NCBI GenBank assembly: GCA_025210575.1
Contig: JAOARK010000404.1
Span: 1-8,861 of the forward strand
DNA: 8,861 nt
From: Schleiferiaceae bacterium
GTDB lineage: Bacteria > Bacteroidota > Bacteroidia > Flavobacteriales > Schleiferiaceae
Reading direction: 5' to 3'
The position numbers and the translations under genes are program-made. Below are positions 1 to 7,017 of the stretch, piece by piece. The number at the start of each line of letters is the position of its first letter. Position 1 is the first letter of the stretch. The notes below the pieces were generated by a model. The model saw nothing but the letters and a program-made list of their open reading frames with translations. It made no database searches and was not told the DNA's origin.

Positions 1-160
1 CCGAAATAGTTCTATTCTGGTGATCAATAGTTGCGGAACCATTCTGGCCTGGAAGTGCAAATGTTTTGATTTGTGCATAAGGTGATTTGCCAAAATGATC
101 ATCCTTAAGGCAAGCCACTAGAAGAAAGAAGGAAAGGGTAAATAGAATTGCTTTTTTCAT
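1..160 (-). CDS. Surface lipoprotein, N-terminal part (cut by window edge)
   Basis: The minus strand opens with ATG at 160 and stays open to the window edge, giving 53 residues. They begin with a Lys-Lys n-region and a hydrophobic stretch ending in the lipobox L-V-A-C with Cys17, so the protein is very likely lipidated and exported. After a short linker, residues 31-53 read I-K-T-F-A-L-P-G-Q-N-G-S-A-T-I-D and onward. This resembles the opening strands of DUF5018-like domains that I know from Bacteroidota surface lipoproteins, often followed by a PCMD (carbohydrate-related) domain; the domain call is recognition, not a search. Its ATG shares one base with the stop of the upstream barrel gene (TAATG), so the two are probably translationally coupled. 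The C-terminal bulk lies outside the window. Confidence 0.8.
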   Translation of the reverse strand, partial: MKKAILFTLSFFLLVACLKDDHFGKSPYAQIKTFALPGQNGSATIDHQNRTIS

Positions 161-864
161 TAAGCAGGGAAATAAAAAGTTATACCTAGAAACAGACTTA
201 ATAAATCGATTTCGAAGCTTACGTCATTTTTCCACACGTAAGAATCTTTGCTTGGGTCATTATTCTGCTTGGCGGTCTTGTAATCGGTTGAAACACCAAA
301 AATGCTTGTTCCAATATCAAACGAAACTACATCACTAATAAAGACGGCTAAACCAGGCTGAAGCCCTAATGTAATTTTATGACCTTCTGTAATGTAGCGA
401 TCTATATCTTCAGATTGAATCACTTGTCTAACTCCTGTAGAATACACATACTCTAGACTGGTTTGGTTGTAAAGCATAAAACTTCCTTTGCCTAATGGGT
501 AGTAGTTTCTGATGAAAGGAGCAATTCCAAATCTATTATCTTGTTTTTTATCCGATACTAAGAAGCCATCTTGAAAATAGCTGATTTCATTTCTATCCTG
601 ACCGATAAGAAAATAACCACCAACACAAAACCCATCTTTTACGTAGTATGCGCTTCGTAAAGTAACCTCCCAATCTACCCGATATGAATCTTGGAGATCT
701 TGCAGCAAGTTAGACTCTCTTTCAGATTCTCTGTGCGTAACGCTAAAAGTGGTGGAAAGCAAAACTTGCCCTTTGGCAATAGGATTGCGTTTAAAGTTTT
801 TAGGTAACTCTTGACTTATACCTAAAAAGGGAAATCCTAAAAGTAAGACCAGTAGTTTCTTCAT
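160..864 (-). CDS. Outer-membrane beta-barrel protein
   Basis: This 234-residue protein has a Sec signal peptide (Lys2-Lys3, Leu-rich core, likely cleavage near residue 18 after G-I-S-Q). The rest alternates hydrophobic and polar residues as in amphipathic beta strands, and is rich in Tyr, Phe and Gly. It ends in strands of the type G-L-Q-P-G-L-A-V-F and L-F-L-G-I-T-F-Y-F, the latter a plausible C-terminal beta signal for BAM insertion. Length and pattern fit small OmpA-like or OMP_b-brl barrels of Bacteroidota. A single-base overlap with the following lipoprotein suggests that the two surface proteins work together. No ligand or transport role can be read from the sequence. ATG at 864 is chosen because it places the signal peptide at the N-terminus. 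Confidence 0.8.
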   Translation of the reverse strand: MKKLLVLLLGFPFLGISQELPKNFKRNPIAKGQVLLSTTFSVTHRESERESNLLQDLQDSYRVDWEVTLRSAYYVKDGFCVGGYFLIGQDRNEISYFQDGFLVSDKKQDNRFGIAPFIRNYYPLGKGSFMLYNQTSLEYVYSTGVRQVIQSEDIDRYITEGHKITLGLQPGLAVFISDVVSFDIGTSIFGVSTDYKTAKQNNDPSKDSYVWKNDVSFEIDLLSLFLGITFYFPA

Positions 865-880
865 AAGAAATGGTTTTATT

Positions 881-914
881 CAAAAATATAAAGTATGAGT
901 CGACAATCACACAA
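881..914 (-). promoter_or_regulatory. Candidate promoter of the barrel-lipoprotein pair
   Basis: On the minus strand the bases complementary to 881-888 read TATTTTTG, a full match to the Bacteroidota -7 element TAnnTTTG. A TTG complementary to 912-914 lies 23 bases upstream, at the long end of the usual spacing. The element is only 16 bases from the start codon, so the leader would be very short. The call is weak and rests on consensus matching alone. Confidence 0.35.
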
Positions 915-999
915 TTGTTAAGAATAGTATAATTCCTTTTTCTGGGATTAATACTGAAGAGTAATATTCTAAATTTAATGCTCTAATTAAAATTCAATC

Positions 1000-1320
1000 A
1001 TGATAACGAGCACAACTCCCAGTTTAGAAGGGAAATCAATAAAAGAATATAGAGGAATTGTAACTGGCGAAACTATTATTGGAGCAAATATTTTTAGAGA
1101 CTTTTTTGCATCTATACGGGATATAGTGGGCGGAAGATCTTCAAGTTACGAGCAGGTATTGAGAGAAGCAAAGGAAATAGCCATTAAAGAAATGCAGGCC
1201 AATGCCATGGCAGTAGGTGCAAATGCAATTGTGGGTGTTGACCTTGATTATGAAACGCTGGGTTCGGCCAATGGAATGCTTATGGTAACTGCAAGTGGTA
1301 CAGCGGTTGTTATAGAATAA
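1000..1320 (+). CDS. YbjQ/UPF0145 family protein
   Basis: This 106-residue cytosolic protein covers the whole usual length of the YbjQ (UPF0145, DUF74) family. Recognisable marks are the N-terminal I-x-T-S/T-T-P, the strand Y-R-G-I-V-T-G-E, the segment around residues 25-45 with D-I-V-G-G-R-S-S-S-Y-E, and the C-terminal block A-x-x-M-A-V-G-A-N-A-I-V-G-V-D-L-D-Y-E. Family members form pentameric rings and have been described as putative heavy-metal-binding proteins, but no firm biochemical role is known to me. It stands alone on the plus strand. The upstream bases are AT-rich and lack a Shine-Dalgarno motif, as is usual in Bacteroidota. Confidence 0.93.
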   Translation: MITSTTPSLEGKSIKEYRGIVTGETIIGANIFRDFFASIRDIVGGRSSSYEQVLREAKEIAIKEMQANAMAVGANAIVGVDLDYETLGSANGMLMVTASGTAVVIE

Positions 1321-1331
1321 TAATTGCGGAA

Positions 1332-1371
1332 TGACTAGATGTTTGACGCTTATTAGTTAAACATCTAGTTA
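1332..1371. terminator. Long hairpin between convergent genes
   Basis: ACTAGATGTTT (1334-1344) and AAACATCTAGT (1359-1369) are perfect inverse complements. Pairing can extend inward by three more pairs, one a G-T wobble, leaving an 8-base loop, and outward by two. It lies 11 bases after the plus-strand stop and between two convergent genes, the usual place for a bidirectional terminator. Neither side has a T-run, so it may instead act as a transcript-end stabiliser or be a remnant of a mobile repeat. Confidence 0.5.
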
Positions 1372-1463
1372 TGAAACAGTTCGCTCAAATAGTACAGGCC
1401 GTTAGAGAAATCATTCAAGAAGGCTTAATGAGTCAGTCTATGAATGGATATCAAGGACTATAA
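1371..1463 (+). CDS. Possible 30-residue small ORF
   Basis: An ATG directly after the 1332-1371 hairpin opens 30 codons ending in TAA. The peptide starts M-K-Q-F-A-Q-I-V-Q-A-V-R-E-I-I-Q-E-G and would form an amphipathic helix in its first half. It overlaps the last 13 bases of the convergent stress-protein gene. I recognise no family and see no ribosome-binding signal. Codon choice looks gene-like, so it could be a small protein, the decayed end of a lost gene, or chance. Confidence 0.2.
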   Translation: MKQFAQIVQAVREIIQEGLMSQSMNGYQGL

Positions 1464-2245
1464 AGAATAGGTATACCGTATCTGTTTAAGATCAAGTTCT
1501 CTTTATCATCTTCATTAAACGTCTTATGATCTTCATTCTTTGGTACTACCCATACAATCAGTTGCGCATCCTCAATACTGGCATATTGCATAATAGATCT
1601 GCTGTATTCGTGAACGTAGATTGATGTTTCTTCATGATCGTACGTAATTTCCTTGTTCAAATCAGCAAATTGCTTTTTGATCTTATCAATGTGATCCGTA
1701 CTTAATCCATCTTCATCATCTTCGTAGATGTAGTTAAGTAGTGTGATTTTAGAATCAAATATGTTTGAAAAGTCAACCAATTTTTTGGCCTCGTTGAGAT
1801 CATGAACCTCATCAATAAGAGGGATGAGCATATGTTCATATCCTTCTTGAGGAGCTTCACTATGGCCTTGTACAACCATAGTTAATACGGGCATACTATT
1901 CACTAATCTCAAGATATTTTGACCATATAAATTCTCTACAATTCCTCTAATTCCGTGCGTACCAACCACCACGAGGTTCGCATCAATCTGAGTAATAAAA
2001 TTTGGGATTGTACTAAAGAATTCTCCATAGCCAATTTTTGGCAAGAAGGGTATGCCTTCTGCATCTAAAGTATGGCCGTAGGCGCGGATTTTCTCTTTTA
2101 ATTCTTTTTCGTTTGCGCGTTCAGATTCTGGAGCAATATGAACCAGAACAACCTGCGCTAGGGTTTGTCTTGCAATGACTGCTGTATGTTCAACAGCAAC
2201 TTCGCAAACCCCTGTAAAGTCTATAAGTACACAAATTTTATTCAT
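1451..2245 (-). CDS. Universal stress protein, tandem UspA domains
   Basis: This 264-residue cytosolic protein is two Usp folds in tandem. The first (about 1-128) starts with the strand K-I-C-V-L-I-D, whose Asp9 is the usual adenine-contacting acid, and carries G95-T-H-G98, nine residues, then G108. This is the ATP-loop motif G-2x-G-9x-G, although Gln replaces the usual Ser/Thr after the last Gly. The second (about 136-264) keeps the fold pattern (M-L-I-P-L-I-D at the start, I-P-I-L-Y at the end) but has lost the glycine loop, so it probably does not bind ATP. Its ATG lies 8 bases inside the end of the membrane-fusion gene, implying translational coupling to the exporter. Usp proteins modulate stress survival or bind nucleotides; a role in sensing export or energy state is only an inference. 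Confidence 0.9.
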   Translation of the reverse strand: MNKICVLIDFTGVCEVAVEHTAVIARQTLAQVVLVHIAPESERANEKELKEKIRAYGHTLDAEGIPFLPKIGYGEFFSTIPNFITQIDANLVVVGTHGIRGIVENLYGQNILRLVNSMPVLTMVVQGHSEAPQEGYEHMLIPLIDEVHDLNEAKKLVDFSNIFDSKITLLNYIYEDDEDGLSTDHIDKIKKQFADLNKEITYDHEETSIYVHEYSRSIMQYASIEDAQLIVWVVPKNEDHKTFNEDDKENLILNRYGIPILYSP

Positions 2246-3557
2246 TTGACGGAATTGTATGGTGGCCTCGTTTTAATAATTTAATGAACGAATCAAAGAA
2301 GCGTTCGATAAGTCGTTTTTTCTCAGTAACAATCTCTGCAGTCCCCAATAATTCTGGAGAAAAATCAAGTTGATAGTTATAAGTGGTGGTCAATCCTTTT
2401 GGAAAAGAAATGCCCACTTGATAAAAGCCATTCACTGGAATTTGCCCAACCTTTTCAACCTCTCCTACTAGAAGACCATATTCATGAAAAGGATAATTAT
2501 TTAACCGAACATTCACCATTTGACCCTTTTTTATTTTTCCATATCCATCGCTGGTTACATCTACCCAACCAATTAGGTCGTCATCCTGCTGCACAACAGC
2601 AAAATAGACTTCATTCATATGTACGTATTGGTTTTCTTGTAAAGGCTGAACAAATGCCAATTTTCCCGTTACGGGAGCAGTAATGGCGTATTGTTGTTTC
2701 CAGGTATGAATAAAGTTATAAATGCTTTCGCGATAAGCCAAAATATTTTCTAAATCTCCTTGAACATCCAGGTCTTTATTGTATTCCATGCTGGCTAATT
2801 CCACCTGCATGTTGTTCAGAGTAATTTGATATTCAACTTGAGATAGCTGCATGCGCTCGACTTGTTGCTGCTTTTGGTTGTAGACACTTTGACTATTCAA
2901 GAAATCATATTTTGACATCGCTCCTTTTTCATAAAGTGCCTTATCTACCAAGTATTTTTCTTCAGCATTCTTCAATTCACTCTTTTCAATCTTCAGCAAG
3001 TTAGCACTGATGGCTTGCATTTCTTTGTGATTGCTGATTCTGGTTTTGAGTTTGTTAATGGCAAGTTCTTGAAGGTTGTAGTTATTCTTTAAATTATGCT
3101 CGCGCAAGTCCCTTCTCATTTGATTTACACTTGACTGTAAATCACCATAATTGTAATTACCAGTGTCGGGGAGAGGAATTTCGATTCCTCCGTTCAAAAT
3201 GGCCTCATCCATTTCATCCAAATACTCTCCTAAGTAATTTATAACTTCTGCAGATATTGGATTTTCTATTTGAGCAATAATGGTTCCTTTTTGTACATCC
3301 ACATTTTCTGTAATGTAAAGTTTAGTAACCTTTCCACTTGTTTGATTTACAATCTTTACTGGAGCCTTTGTCGGAGTAATATTTATACGGCCATCTATGT
3401 GATCTGGGTATTCAATAAGCCAAGTAAAGAACAGCAATAGAAGAATGATAGCGAACATGGTTGTAATCCCCCAGCGTACCATCCAGGATGGTTTTTTAAC
3501 CATTAGATCCTGAATTTCTTCACTTCTTAAATTAATGTCAAATTTATTGGTAGGCAT
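2238..3557 (-). CDS. HlyD-family membrane fusion protein of the peptide exporter
   Basis: This 439-residue periplasmic adaptor links a type I ABC exporter to an outer-membrane channel. A short cytosolic N-terminus is followed by one transmembrane helix (about 29-48, F-A-I-I-L-L-L-L-F-F). The first half of a lipoyl (biotinyl-like) domain is at about 74-100 (S-G-K-V-T-K-L-Y, then V-Q-K-G-T-I-I-A). A Gln/Glu/Leu-rich coiled coil runs about 145-275, the second lipoyl half is at about 291-315 (A-P-V-T-G-K-L-A-F), and a beta-barrel domain runs to about 410. The layout matches the HlyD-like partners of peptidase-containing ABC transporters. The gene shares one base with the stop of the exporter gene (TAATG) and overlaps the stress-protein gene by 8 bases, so the three are one operon. 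No TolC homologue is in the window. Confidence 0.93.
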   Translation of the reverse strand: MPTNKFDINLRSEEIQDLMVKKPSWMVRWGITTMFAIILLLLFFTWLIEYPDHIDGRINITPTKAPVKIVNQTSGKVTKLYITENVDVQKGTIIAQIENPISAEVINYLGEYLDEMDEAILNGGIEIPLPDTGNYNYGDLQSSVNQMRRDLREHNLKNNYNLQELAINKLKTRISNHKEMQAISANLLKIEKSELKNAEEKYLVDKALYEKGAMSKYDFLNSQSVYNQKQQQVERMQLSQVEYQITLNNMQVELASMEYNKDLDVQGDLENILAYRESIYNFIHTWKQQYAITAPVTGKLAFVQPLQENQYVHMNEVYFAVVQQDDDLIGWVDVTSDGYGKIKKGQMVNVRLNNYPFHEYGLLVGEVEKVGQIPVNGFYQVGISFPKGLTTTYNYQLDFSPELLGTAEIVTEKKRLIERFFDSFIKLLKRGHHTIPSNE

Positions 3558-5779
3558 TACTTATCAAGTTTTTCAAGTTCAAGCTGGTTCTTAACTAGGT
3601 TGTAGTAAACTCCGTCTAGTGCTACTAATTCTTCATGAGTTCCATTTTCAATAATGCGACCTTGATCAACAACAACAATTTGATCAGCGTTTCTCACGGT
3701 ACTCAATCTATGAGCAATAACAACTACAGTTTTTCCTTCGAACCATTTATTCAGGTTCTTCATGATGATGTTCTCATTCTTGGCATCTAGTGCCGAAGTA
3801 GCTTCATCAAAGAACAAATAATCAGGATTCTTGTAGACAGCTCTGGCGATAAGCAAGCGCTGCTTTTGCCCTCCTGAAAGTCCAATTCCTTCCTCGCCAA
3901 TCTTGGTGTTGTAAGCTAAAGGAAGATCTTCGATATAATCCTTGATGTTTGCAATTTCACAGGCTTCAACTAATCTCTTTTTATCAATATTATCTACCCC
4001 TACAGCAATGTTTTTTGCGATGGTGTCATTGAAAATGAAGCCCTCTTGCATTACTACCCCACAACGTTCTCTCCAGGCATATTGAGCAATGTTTTTGAGG
4101 TTAAAACTCTTAAGCATTATATCACCTCTTACTGGAGCGTAAAATTTAAGAAGCAGTTTAAGTAAAGTCGTTTTCCCACTACCACTACCACCCACAATAG
4201 CTGTAATTTTCTTAGCAGGAATGTCTAGGTTGAGATTTTTTAATACCCATGCAGAATTGGGGCCTGCATATTGAAAAGACACTTTTTTAACAGAAATGTC
4301 TCCGTTTTCTGGAAGGTCCCTAAGCTGCTCTGCAGTGTTGGTTTCTTCGTCTTCACGATCATGAATTTCGGCTAACCTTTCTAAGCTAAGTTTTGCATCT
4401 TGTAATGAATGGATGAAGCTTACTAGTTCCGCAATAGGACCGTTTAATTGACCGATAATGTAACTCACCGAAAGCATCATACCCAGAGTTATTTCTCCGT
4501 GTATAACCAGCCGAGCCGTTAAAAACGAAATAAGAATATTCTTTACCTCATTGATTACTCCAGCACCAATAGATTGAGTTTGCCCTAGAGCAAGTCCTTT
4601 TAAATCTACTCTAAACAATCTCGCTTGTAAATACTCCCATTCCCATCTTTTCTGGCGCTCTGCATTTCCAAGCTTAATCTCTTGCATTCCATTGATCAGC
4701 TCCATTATCTTCCCTTGGTTTTGGGCTTGTAGCTGGAAATATTGGTAATCAATTAATGCCCGTCTCTTTAAGAAGAATGCAATCCAAGCCACATAGATGG
4801 CGCTACCGGTAAAGAATACCAAGAATATCTTAAAATCATAGAAAATCAGGATACCCCCAAAGATGATCAGGTTCAGCATGGAGAATAGCACTCCTAAAGA
4901 GCTGCTGGTCATTAAATGTTCAATACGATGGTGATCTCCAATTCTTTGAATGATGTCTCCAGTCTGTTTCGTATCAAAAAACGAAATTGGCAACTTCATC
5001 AGTTTAATGAAGAAATCGGCCACCAAAGAGATATTTATTCTCGAGCTCATATGGAGCAGTAGCCAACCTCGTATAACGCTTATACCTGTTTGCCCGAAGA
5101 ATAGAAATAGTTGTGCTAATAACACAAGATACACAAAGTGCATATCTCTATTCCTAATACCAATATCAACAACGCTTTGGGTTAAAAAGGGAAAGATTAA
5201 TGAAAGCAAACTTGCAGCCACCAATCCAACAAATACTTGAATCAAGTATTTTTTATAAGGCTTGATGTATGGAATCAAAAACTTAAATGAGGTTTTACCC
5301 GCATTTTTGTCATCTTCCATATTATAGAAGTGAGGAGTAGGTTCAAATAATAGAACTATTCCATCTTTGGTGTCTTTTTTGGCTCCGGTTCCAATCCAAT
5401 GTTGAAGAAACTCTTCGTGGTCATATTTTATTAATCCAAGGCCAGGGTCACTCACATAAACCTTTTTGTCTGTAACCTTGTATACAACAACGAAATGATT
5501 TTGATCCCAATGAACAATGGCCGGGAGCGGAGCTTCATCAAGAAGTTGTTCAAAACTTATTTTTACACCCAGAGTTCTAAAACCGATCTCCTCAGCCGCG
5601 CTGGCTAGATGAGACATGCTAGATCCTTCTCTAGTGGTGTAGCTCATGTCCCTTAATTGAGAAAGAGAATAATTTTTACCGTAATATTTTGCTATAATCC
5701 TTATGCATGTTGGACCGCAATCCATTGCATCGGGCTGTCGATAGGATGGGAAAAATAGGCGCGTTTTTCTGTCAGGCAT
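3557..5779 (-). CDS. Peptidase-containing ABC transporter (C39), double-glycine peptide exporter
   Basis: This is a complete 740-residue bacteriocin/peptide exporter of the PCAT type. The N-terminal C39 cysteine protease (about 10-145) shows Q15 (oxyanion hole), C21 in D-C-G-P-T-C, H95 in N-H-F-V-V-V-Y and D111 in S-D-P-G, with the spacing of active family members. It should cut leaders after Gly-Gly. Six transmembrane helices span about 170-455. The nucleotide-binding domain has Walker A G-G-S-G-S-G-K-T (530-537), a Q-loop (Q578), the signature L-S-G-G-Q (634-638), Walker B Y-L-F-F-D-E (654-659) and H-loop H690. Nothing is missing, so it should both process and export. The adaptor gene follows with a one-base overlap. 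The four double-glycine precursors directly upstream on the same strand are its obvious substrates. Confidence 0.97.
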   Translation of the reverse strand: MPDRKTRLFFPSYRQPDAMDCGPTCIRIIAKYYGKNYSLSQLRDMSYTTREGSSMSHLASAAEEIGFRTLGVKISFEQLLDEAPLPAIVHWDQNHFVVVYKVTDKKVYVSDPGLGLIKYDHEEFLQHWIGTGAKKDTKDGIVLLFEPTPHFYNMEDDKNAGKTSFKFLIPYIKPYKKYLIQVFVGLVAASLLSLIFPFLTQSVVDIGIRNRDMHFVYLVLLAQLFLFFGQTGISVIRGWLLLHMSSRINISLVADFFIKLMKLPISFFDTKQTGDIIQRIGDHHRIEHLMTSSSLGVLFSMLNLIIFGGILIFYDFKIFLVFFTGSAIYVAWIAFFLKRRALIDYQYFQLQAQNQGKIMELINGMQEIKLGNAERQKRWEWEYLQARLFRVDLKGLALGQTQSIGAGVINEVKNILISFLTARLVIHGEITLGMMLSVSYIIGQLNGPIAELVSFIHSLQDAKLSLERLAEIHDREDEETNTAEQLRDLPENGDISVKKVSFQYAGPNSAWVLKNLNLDIPAKKITAIVGGSGSGKTTLLKLLLKFYAPVRGDIMLKSFNLKNIAQYAWRERCGVVMQEGFIFNDTIAKNIAVGVDNIDKKRLVEACEIANIKDYIEDLPLAYNTKIGEEGIGLSGGQKQRLLIARAVYKNPDYLFFDEATSALDAKNENIIMKNLNKWFEGKTVVVIAHRLSTVRNADQIVVVDQGRIIENGTHEELVALDGVYYNLVKNQLELEKLDK

Positions 5780-5823
5780 ATTTTTGGGTTAGGAGTAGGG
5801 TTAGCTTAACTGTCTAAAAATAT

Positions 5824-5858
5824 AAAATTTATATAAAAATCATCTTTAGGAAAGTCAA
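5824..5858 (-). promoter_or_regulatory. Weak promoter candidate for the exporter operon
   Basis: In the gap between the 5877-5904 terminator and the exporter start, the minus strand carries TTG (complement of 5856-5858). After 24 bases comes TAAATTTT (complement of 5824-5831), seven of eight matches to TAnnTTTG. The region is extremely AT-rich, so chance matches are likely. It does not share the promoter block of the peptide genes, which suggests separate control. Confidence 0.3.
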
Positions 5859-5876
5859 GGATTATTGGTCACAAAT

Positions 5877-5904
5877 AAAAAAAGACCCAATTGGGTCTTT
5901 TTTT
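5877..5904 (-). terminator. Intrinsic terminator after the last peptide gene
   Basis: A perfect 28-base palindrome: seven A, GACCC, loop AATT, GGGTC, seven T. The stem is 12 pairs with a U-tract on both strands. It starts 19 bases past the stop of the peptide gene at 5924 and precedes the exporter, so most peptide transcripts should end here, leaving the exporter to its own promoter or to read-through. Confidence 0.9.
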
Positions 5905-5923
5905 ATTTAACTGCTTAACTTGA

Positions 5924-6169
5924 TTAAGACGTAGGTCTTGAACCTTTGTGTCCTTCACTAGCATAGTCATCTCTGATGTTTGTCTCTGGACGACCATCTG
6001 ATGATAAATACTTAGAATCTTGTTTCGCAAACTCAGATTTCTCATTGTTTTGACCAGGTTCGTTAACGAACTCAGTTCTCATGTTGAATCTTTTTCCTCC
6101 TTTTACTTCATTAATATCAACTGAATTGTTTTCGAAGTTTTGTAGGGATTTTTTGTTTCCAGTTTTCAT
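5924..6169 (-). CDS. Double-glycine leader peptide precursor, subtype A (A1)
   Basis: An 81-residue precursor. Residues 1-25 are a double-glycine leader: Lys-rich start, then hydrophobic residues at -17 (L), -14 (F), -7 (I) and -4 (V) before K-G-G, with acidic D at -8 and E at -5. C39 cleavage after Gly25 would release a 56-residue core. The core begins K-R-F-N-M-R, contains E-F-V-N-E-P-G-Q and E-F-A-K-Q-D, and ends H-K-G-S-R-P-T-S. It has no Cys, no long hydrophobic run and many charged or amide residues, so it does not look like a pore-forming bacteriocin. The core matches that of the gene at 7018 without gaps at about 36 of 56 residues (leader 20 of 25). It sits 144 bases upstream of the exporter. 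Activity is unknown; secreted signal, toxin or RiPP precursor are all open. Confidence 0.9.
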   Translation of the reverse strand: MKTGNKKSLQNFENNSVDINEVKGGKRFNMRTEFVNEPGQNNEKSEFAKQDSKYLSSDGRPETNIRDDYASEGHKGSRPTS

Positions 6170-6280
6170 AGCTATTCGATTTTTAAAATTGTTATCAAAA
6201 ACTTACACTGTAAAGTTATGAACGCAGATTTCACCAAATTTAACTATTTGTACCTAAATGCTTGACTTGTTGATACACAG
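6170..6280 (-). promoter_or_regulatory. Duplicated promoter and leader block, copy 1
   Basis: The 111 bases upstream of the peptide gene at 5924 align with 7264-7373 at about 87 positions with a single one-base gap. On the minus strand, TAAATTTG (complement of 6235-6242) and TAACTTTA (complement of 6211-6218) are identical in both copies and separated by 16 bases in both, although the spacer itself has diverged to about 5 of 16 matches. TTTG plus TAACTTTA fits the Bacteroidota -33/-7 arrangement, though with a short spacer. Alternatively TAAATTTG is itself the -7 element. An 18-base identical stretch (6235-6252) contains the motif TACAAAT. Confidence 0.6.
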
Positions 6281-6309
6281 ATTTGGCGTTTTGCGTTAAA
6301 TAATTAACA

Positions 6310-6558
6310 TTATTCTGATGATCGAGGTCCTTTAGGGCCTTCACTCTTTGTATACTCAACAGAGAGTTTATCAGAGGGGTATTCTGTGGGATGTTCTTCT
6401 TTTTCGTGTGGAAACTCTGAAAGATCACCTACGTTAGTGTTGTTGTTCGTGTATCTTCCCTTTCCTTTAATTTGAAAAGCTTTACCTCCTTTAACTTCTT
6501 CTGTATTCGATTCGTTAGCTTTTAAATTATCGAGGTTTTTATTCTCTTCGGTACTCAT
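6310..6558 (-). CDS. Double-glycine leader peptide precursor, subtype B (B1)
   Basis: An 82-residue precursor. An in-frame ATG exists 39 bases upstream (6597), but starting at 6558 gives a leader of exactly 25 residues, as in the three paralogues, so that start is preferred. The leader (M-S-T-E-E-N-K, L at -17, L at -14, T at -7, V at -4, K-G-G) is the most diverged of the four. The 57-residue core starts K-A-F-Q-I-K, has an Asn/Thr-rich stretch, then P-H-E-K-E-E-H-P-T-E-Y-P, and ends G-P-K-G-P-R-S-S-E. The H-E...H-P-T-E pattern is shared with the gene at 6614. It follows that gene after 55 bases without a visible promoter or terminator between, so the two are probably cotranscribed. No Cys; function unknown. 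Confidence 0.87.
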   Translation of the reverse strand: MSTEENKNLDNLKANESNTEEVKGGKAFQIKGKGRYTNNNTNVGDLSEFPHEKEEHPTEYPSDKLSVEYTKSEGPKGPRSSE

Positions 6559-6613
6559 GATTTTAGTATTTAGGTTAATGTTATTGTGAATGTTCAATAA
6601 TTGGGATTACTTA

Positions 6614-6859
6614 TTATTCTGCAGATCGTGGTCCTTTTGCTTTATGTGATGGGGAATTTTCTTTTTGCAGAAAATCGGCTGGGTAATCTTTCTGTCCATG
6701 CACACCAGTTGATGGAGGCATTTCCGTTGGATGTTCATGTTGGAATTCATTATCGTTAAGACGATCTTTTATTTTAAAAACTTTACCGCCTTTAATTTCA
6801 TTTACATCTGCAGAGTTATTCTCTAGATTTTCAATAGACTTTTTTTCTTCTGGTTTCAT
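6614..6859 (-). CDS. Double-glycine leader peptide precursor, subtype B (B2)
   Basis: An 81-residue precursor with a 25-residue leader nearly identical to the A type (K-K-S-I-E-N-L-E-N-N-S, then D-V-N-E-I-K-G-G; hydrophobics at -17, -14, -7, -4). The 56-residue core starts K-V-F-K-I-K, carries Q-H-E-H-P-T-E-M-P-P in its middle and ends K-G-P-R-S-A-E. Four His and many acidic residues could bind metal, which is speculation. No Cys and no hydrophobic segment. It has its own upstream region after the terminator at 6969-6999 and appears to be the first gene of a two-gene unit with 6310-6558. Likely exported by the C39 transporter; role unknown. Confidence 0.9.
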   Translation of the reverse strand: MKPEEKKSIENLENNSADVNEIKGGKVFKIKDRLNDNEFQHEHPTEMPPSTGVHGQKDYPADFLQKENSPSHKAKGPRSAE

Positions 6860-6935
6860 AGCTTAATAGATTTAAAGTTGAGTGAAAATTTAACAATTAA
6901 TATTTAAGTTCAGTCGGTTAACATGTTTTAAAGTG

Positions 6936-6942
6936 ATTTGTA
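6936..6942 (-). promoter_or_regulatory. TACAAAT motif upstream of peptide gene B2
   Basis: The minus strand reads TACAAAT here, with the motif's near edge 77 bases upstream of the start codon at 6859. The same word in the same orientation lies 77 and 76 bases upstream of the two A-type peptide genes (6246-6252, 7339-7345). The rest of this upstream region does not align with the A block, and no convincing TAnnTTTG element was found. It may be a regulator site or part of a shared promoter. Confidence 0.35.
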
Positions 6943-6968
6943 CTTGCTCATCATAGGAAAGAATGCTC

Positions 6969-6999
6969 AAAAAAAAATGCCACCTAGAGGTGGCATTTT
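6969..6999 (-). terminator. Intrinsic terminator after peptide gene A2
   Basis: On the minus strand an 11-pair stem (AAAATGCCACC with GGTGGCATTTT, four-base loop) is followed by nine T. It begins 18 bases after the stop of the gene at 7018, a spacing almost equal to that of the other peptide-gene terminator. It should isolate this gene's transcript from the B-type pair. Confidence 0.92.
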
Positions 7000-7017
7000 A
7001 TATTTATTCAAAACTTC

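Noticed and set aside
2399..2683. 94-codon plus-strand ORF
   Set aside because: It lies wholly inside and antisense to the HlyD-family gene; its translation has no family features and is a shadow of that gene.
4950..5240. 96-codon plus-strand ORF
   Set aside because: Antisense to the transmembrane region of the ABC exporter; no recognisable domain.
5815..5840. AT-rich near-palindromic stretch upstream of the exporter
   Set aside because: It is composed almost only of A and T, so self-complementarity is expected by chance; not called as an operator.
6240..6428. 62-codon minus-strand ORF
   Set aside because: It overlaps the end of peptide gene B1 in another frame and runs into the promoter block of A1; no leader, no family resemblance.
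6559..6597. Longer start (ATG 6597) for peptide gene B1
   Set aside because: It would add 13 residues before the leader. The start at 6558 gives the same 25-residue leader as all three paralogues.
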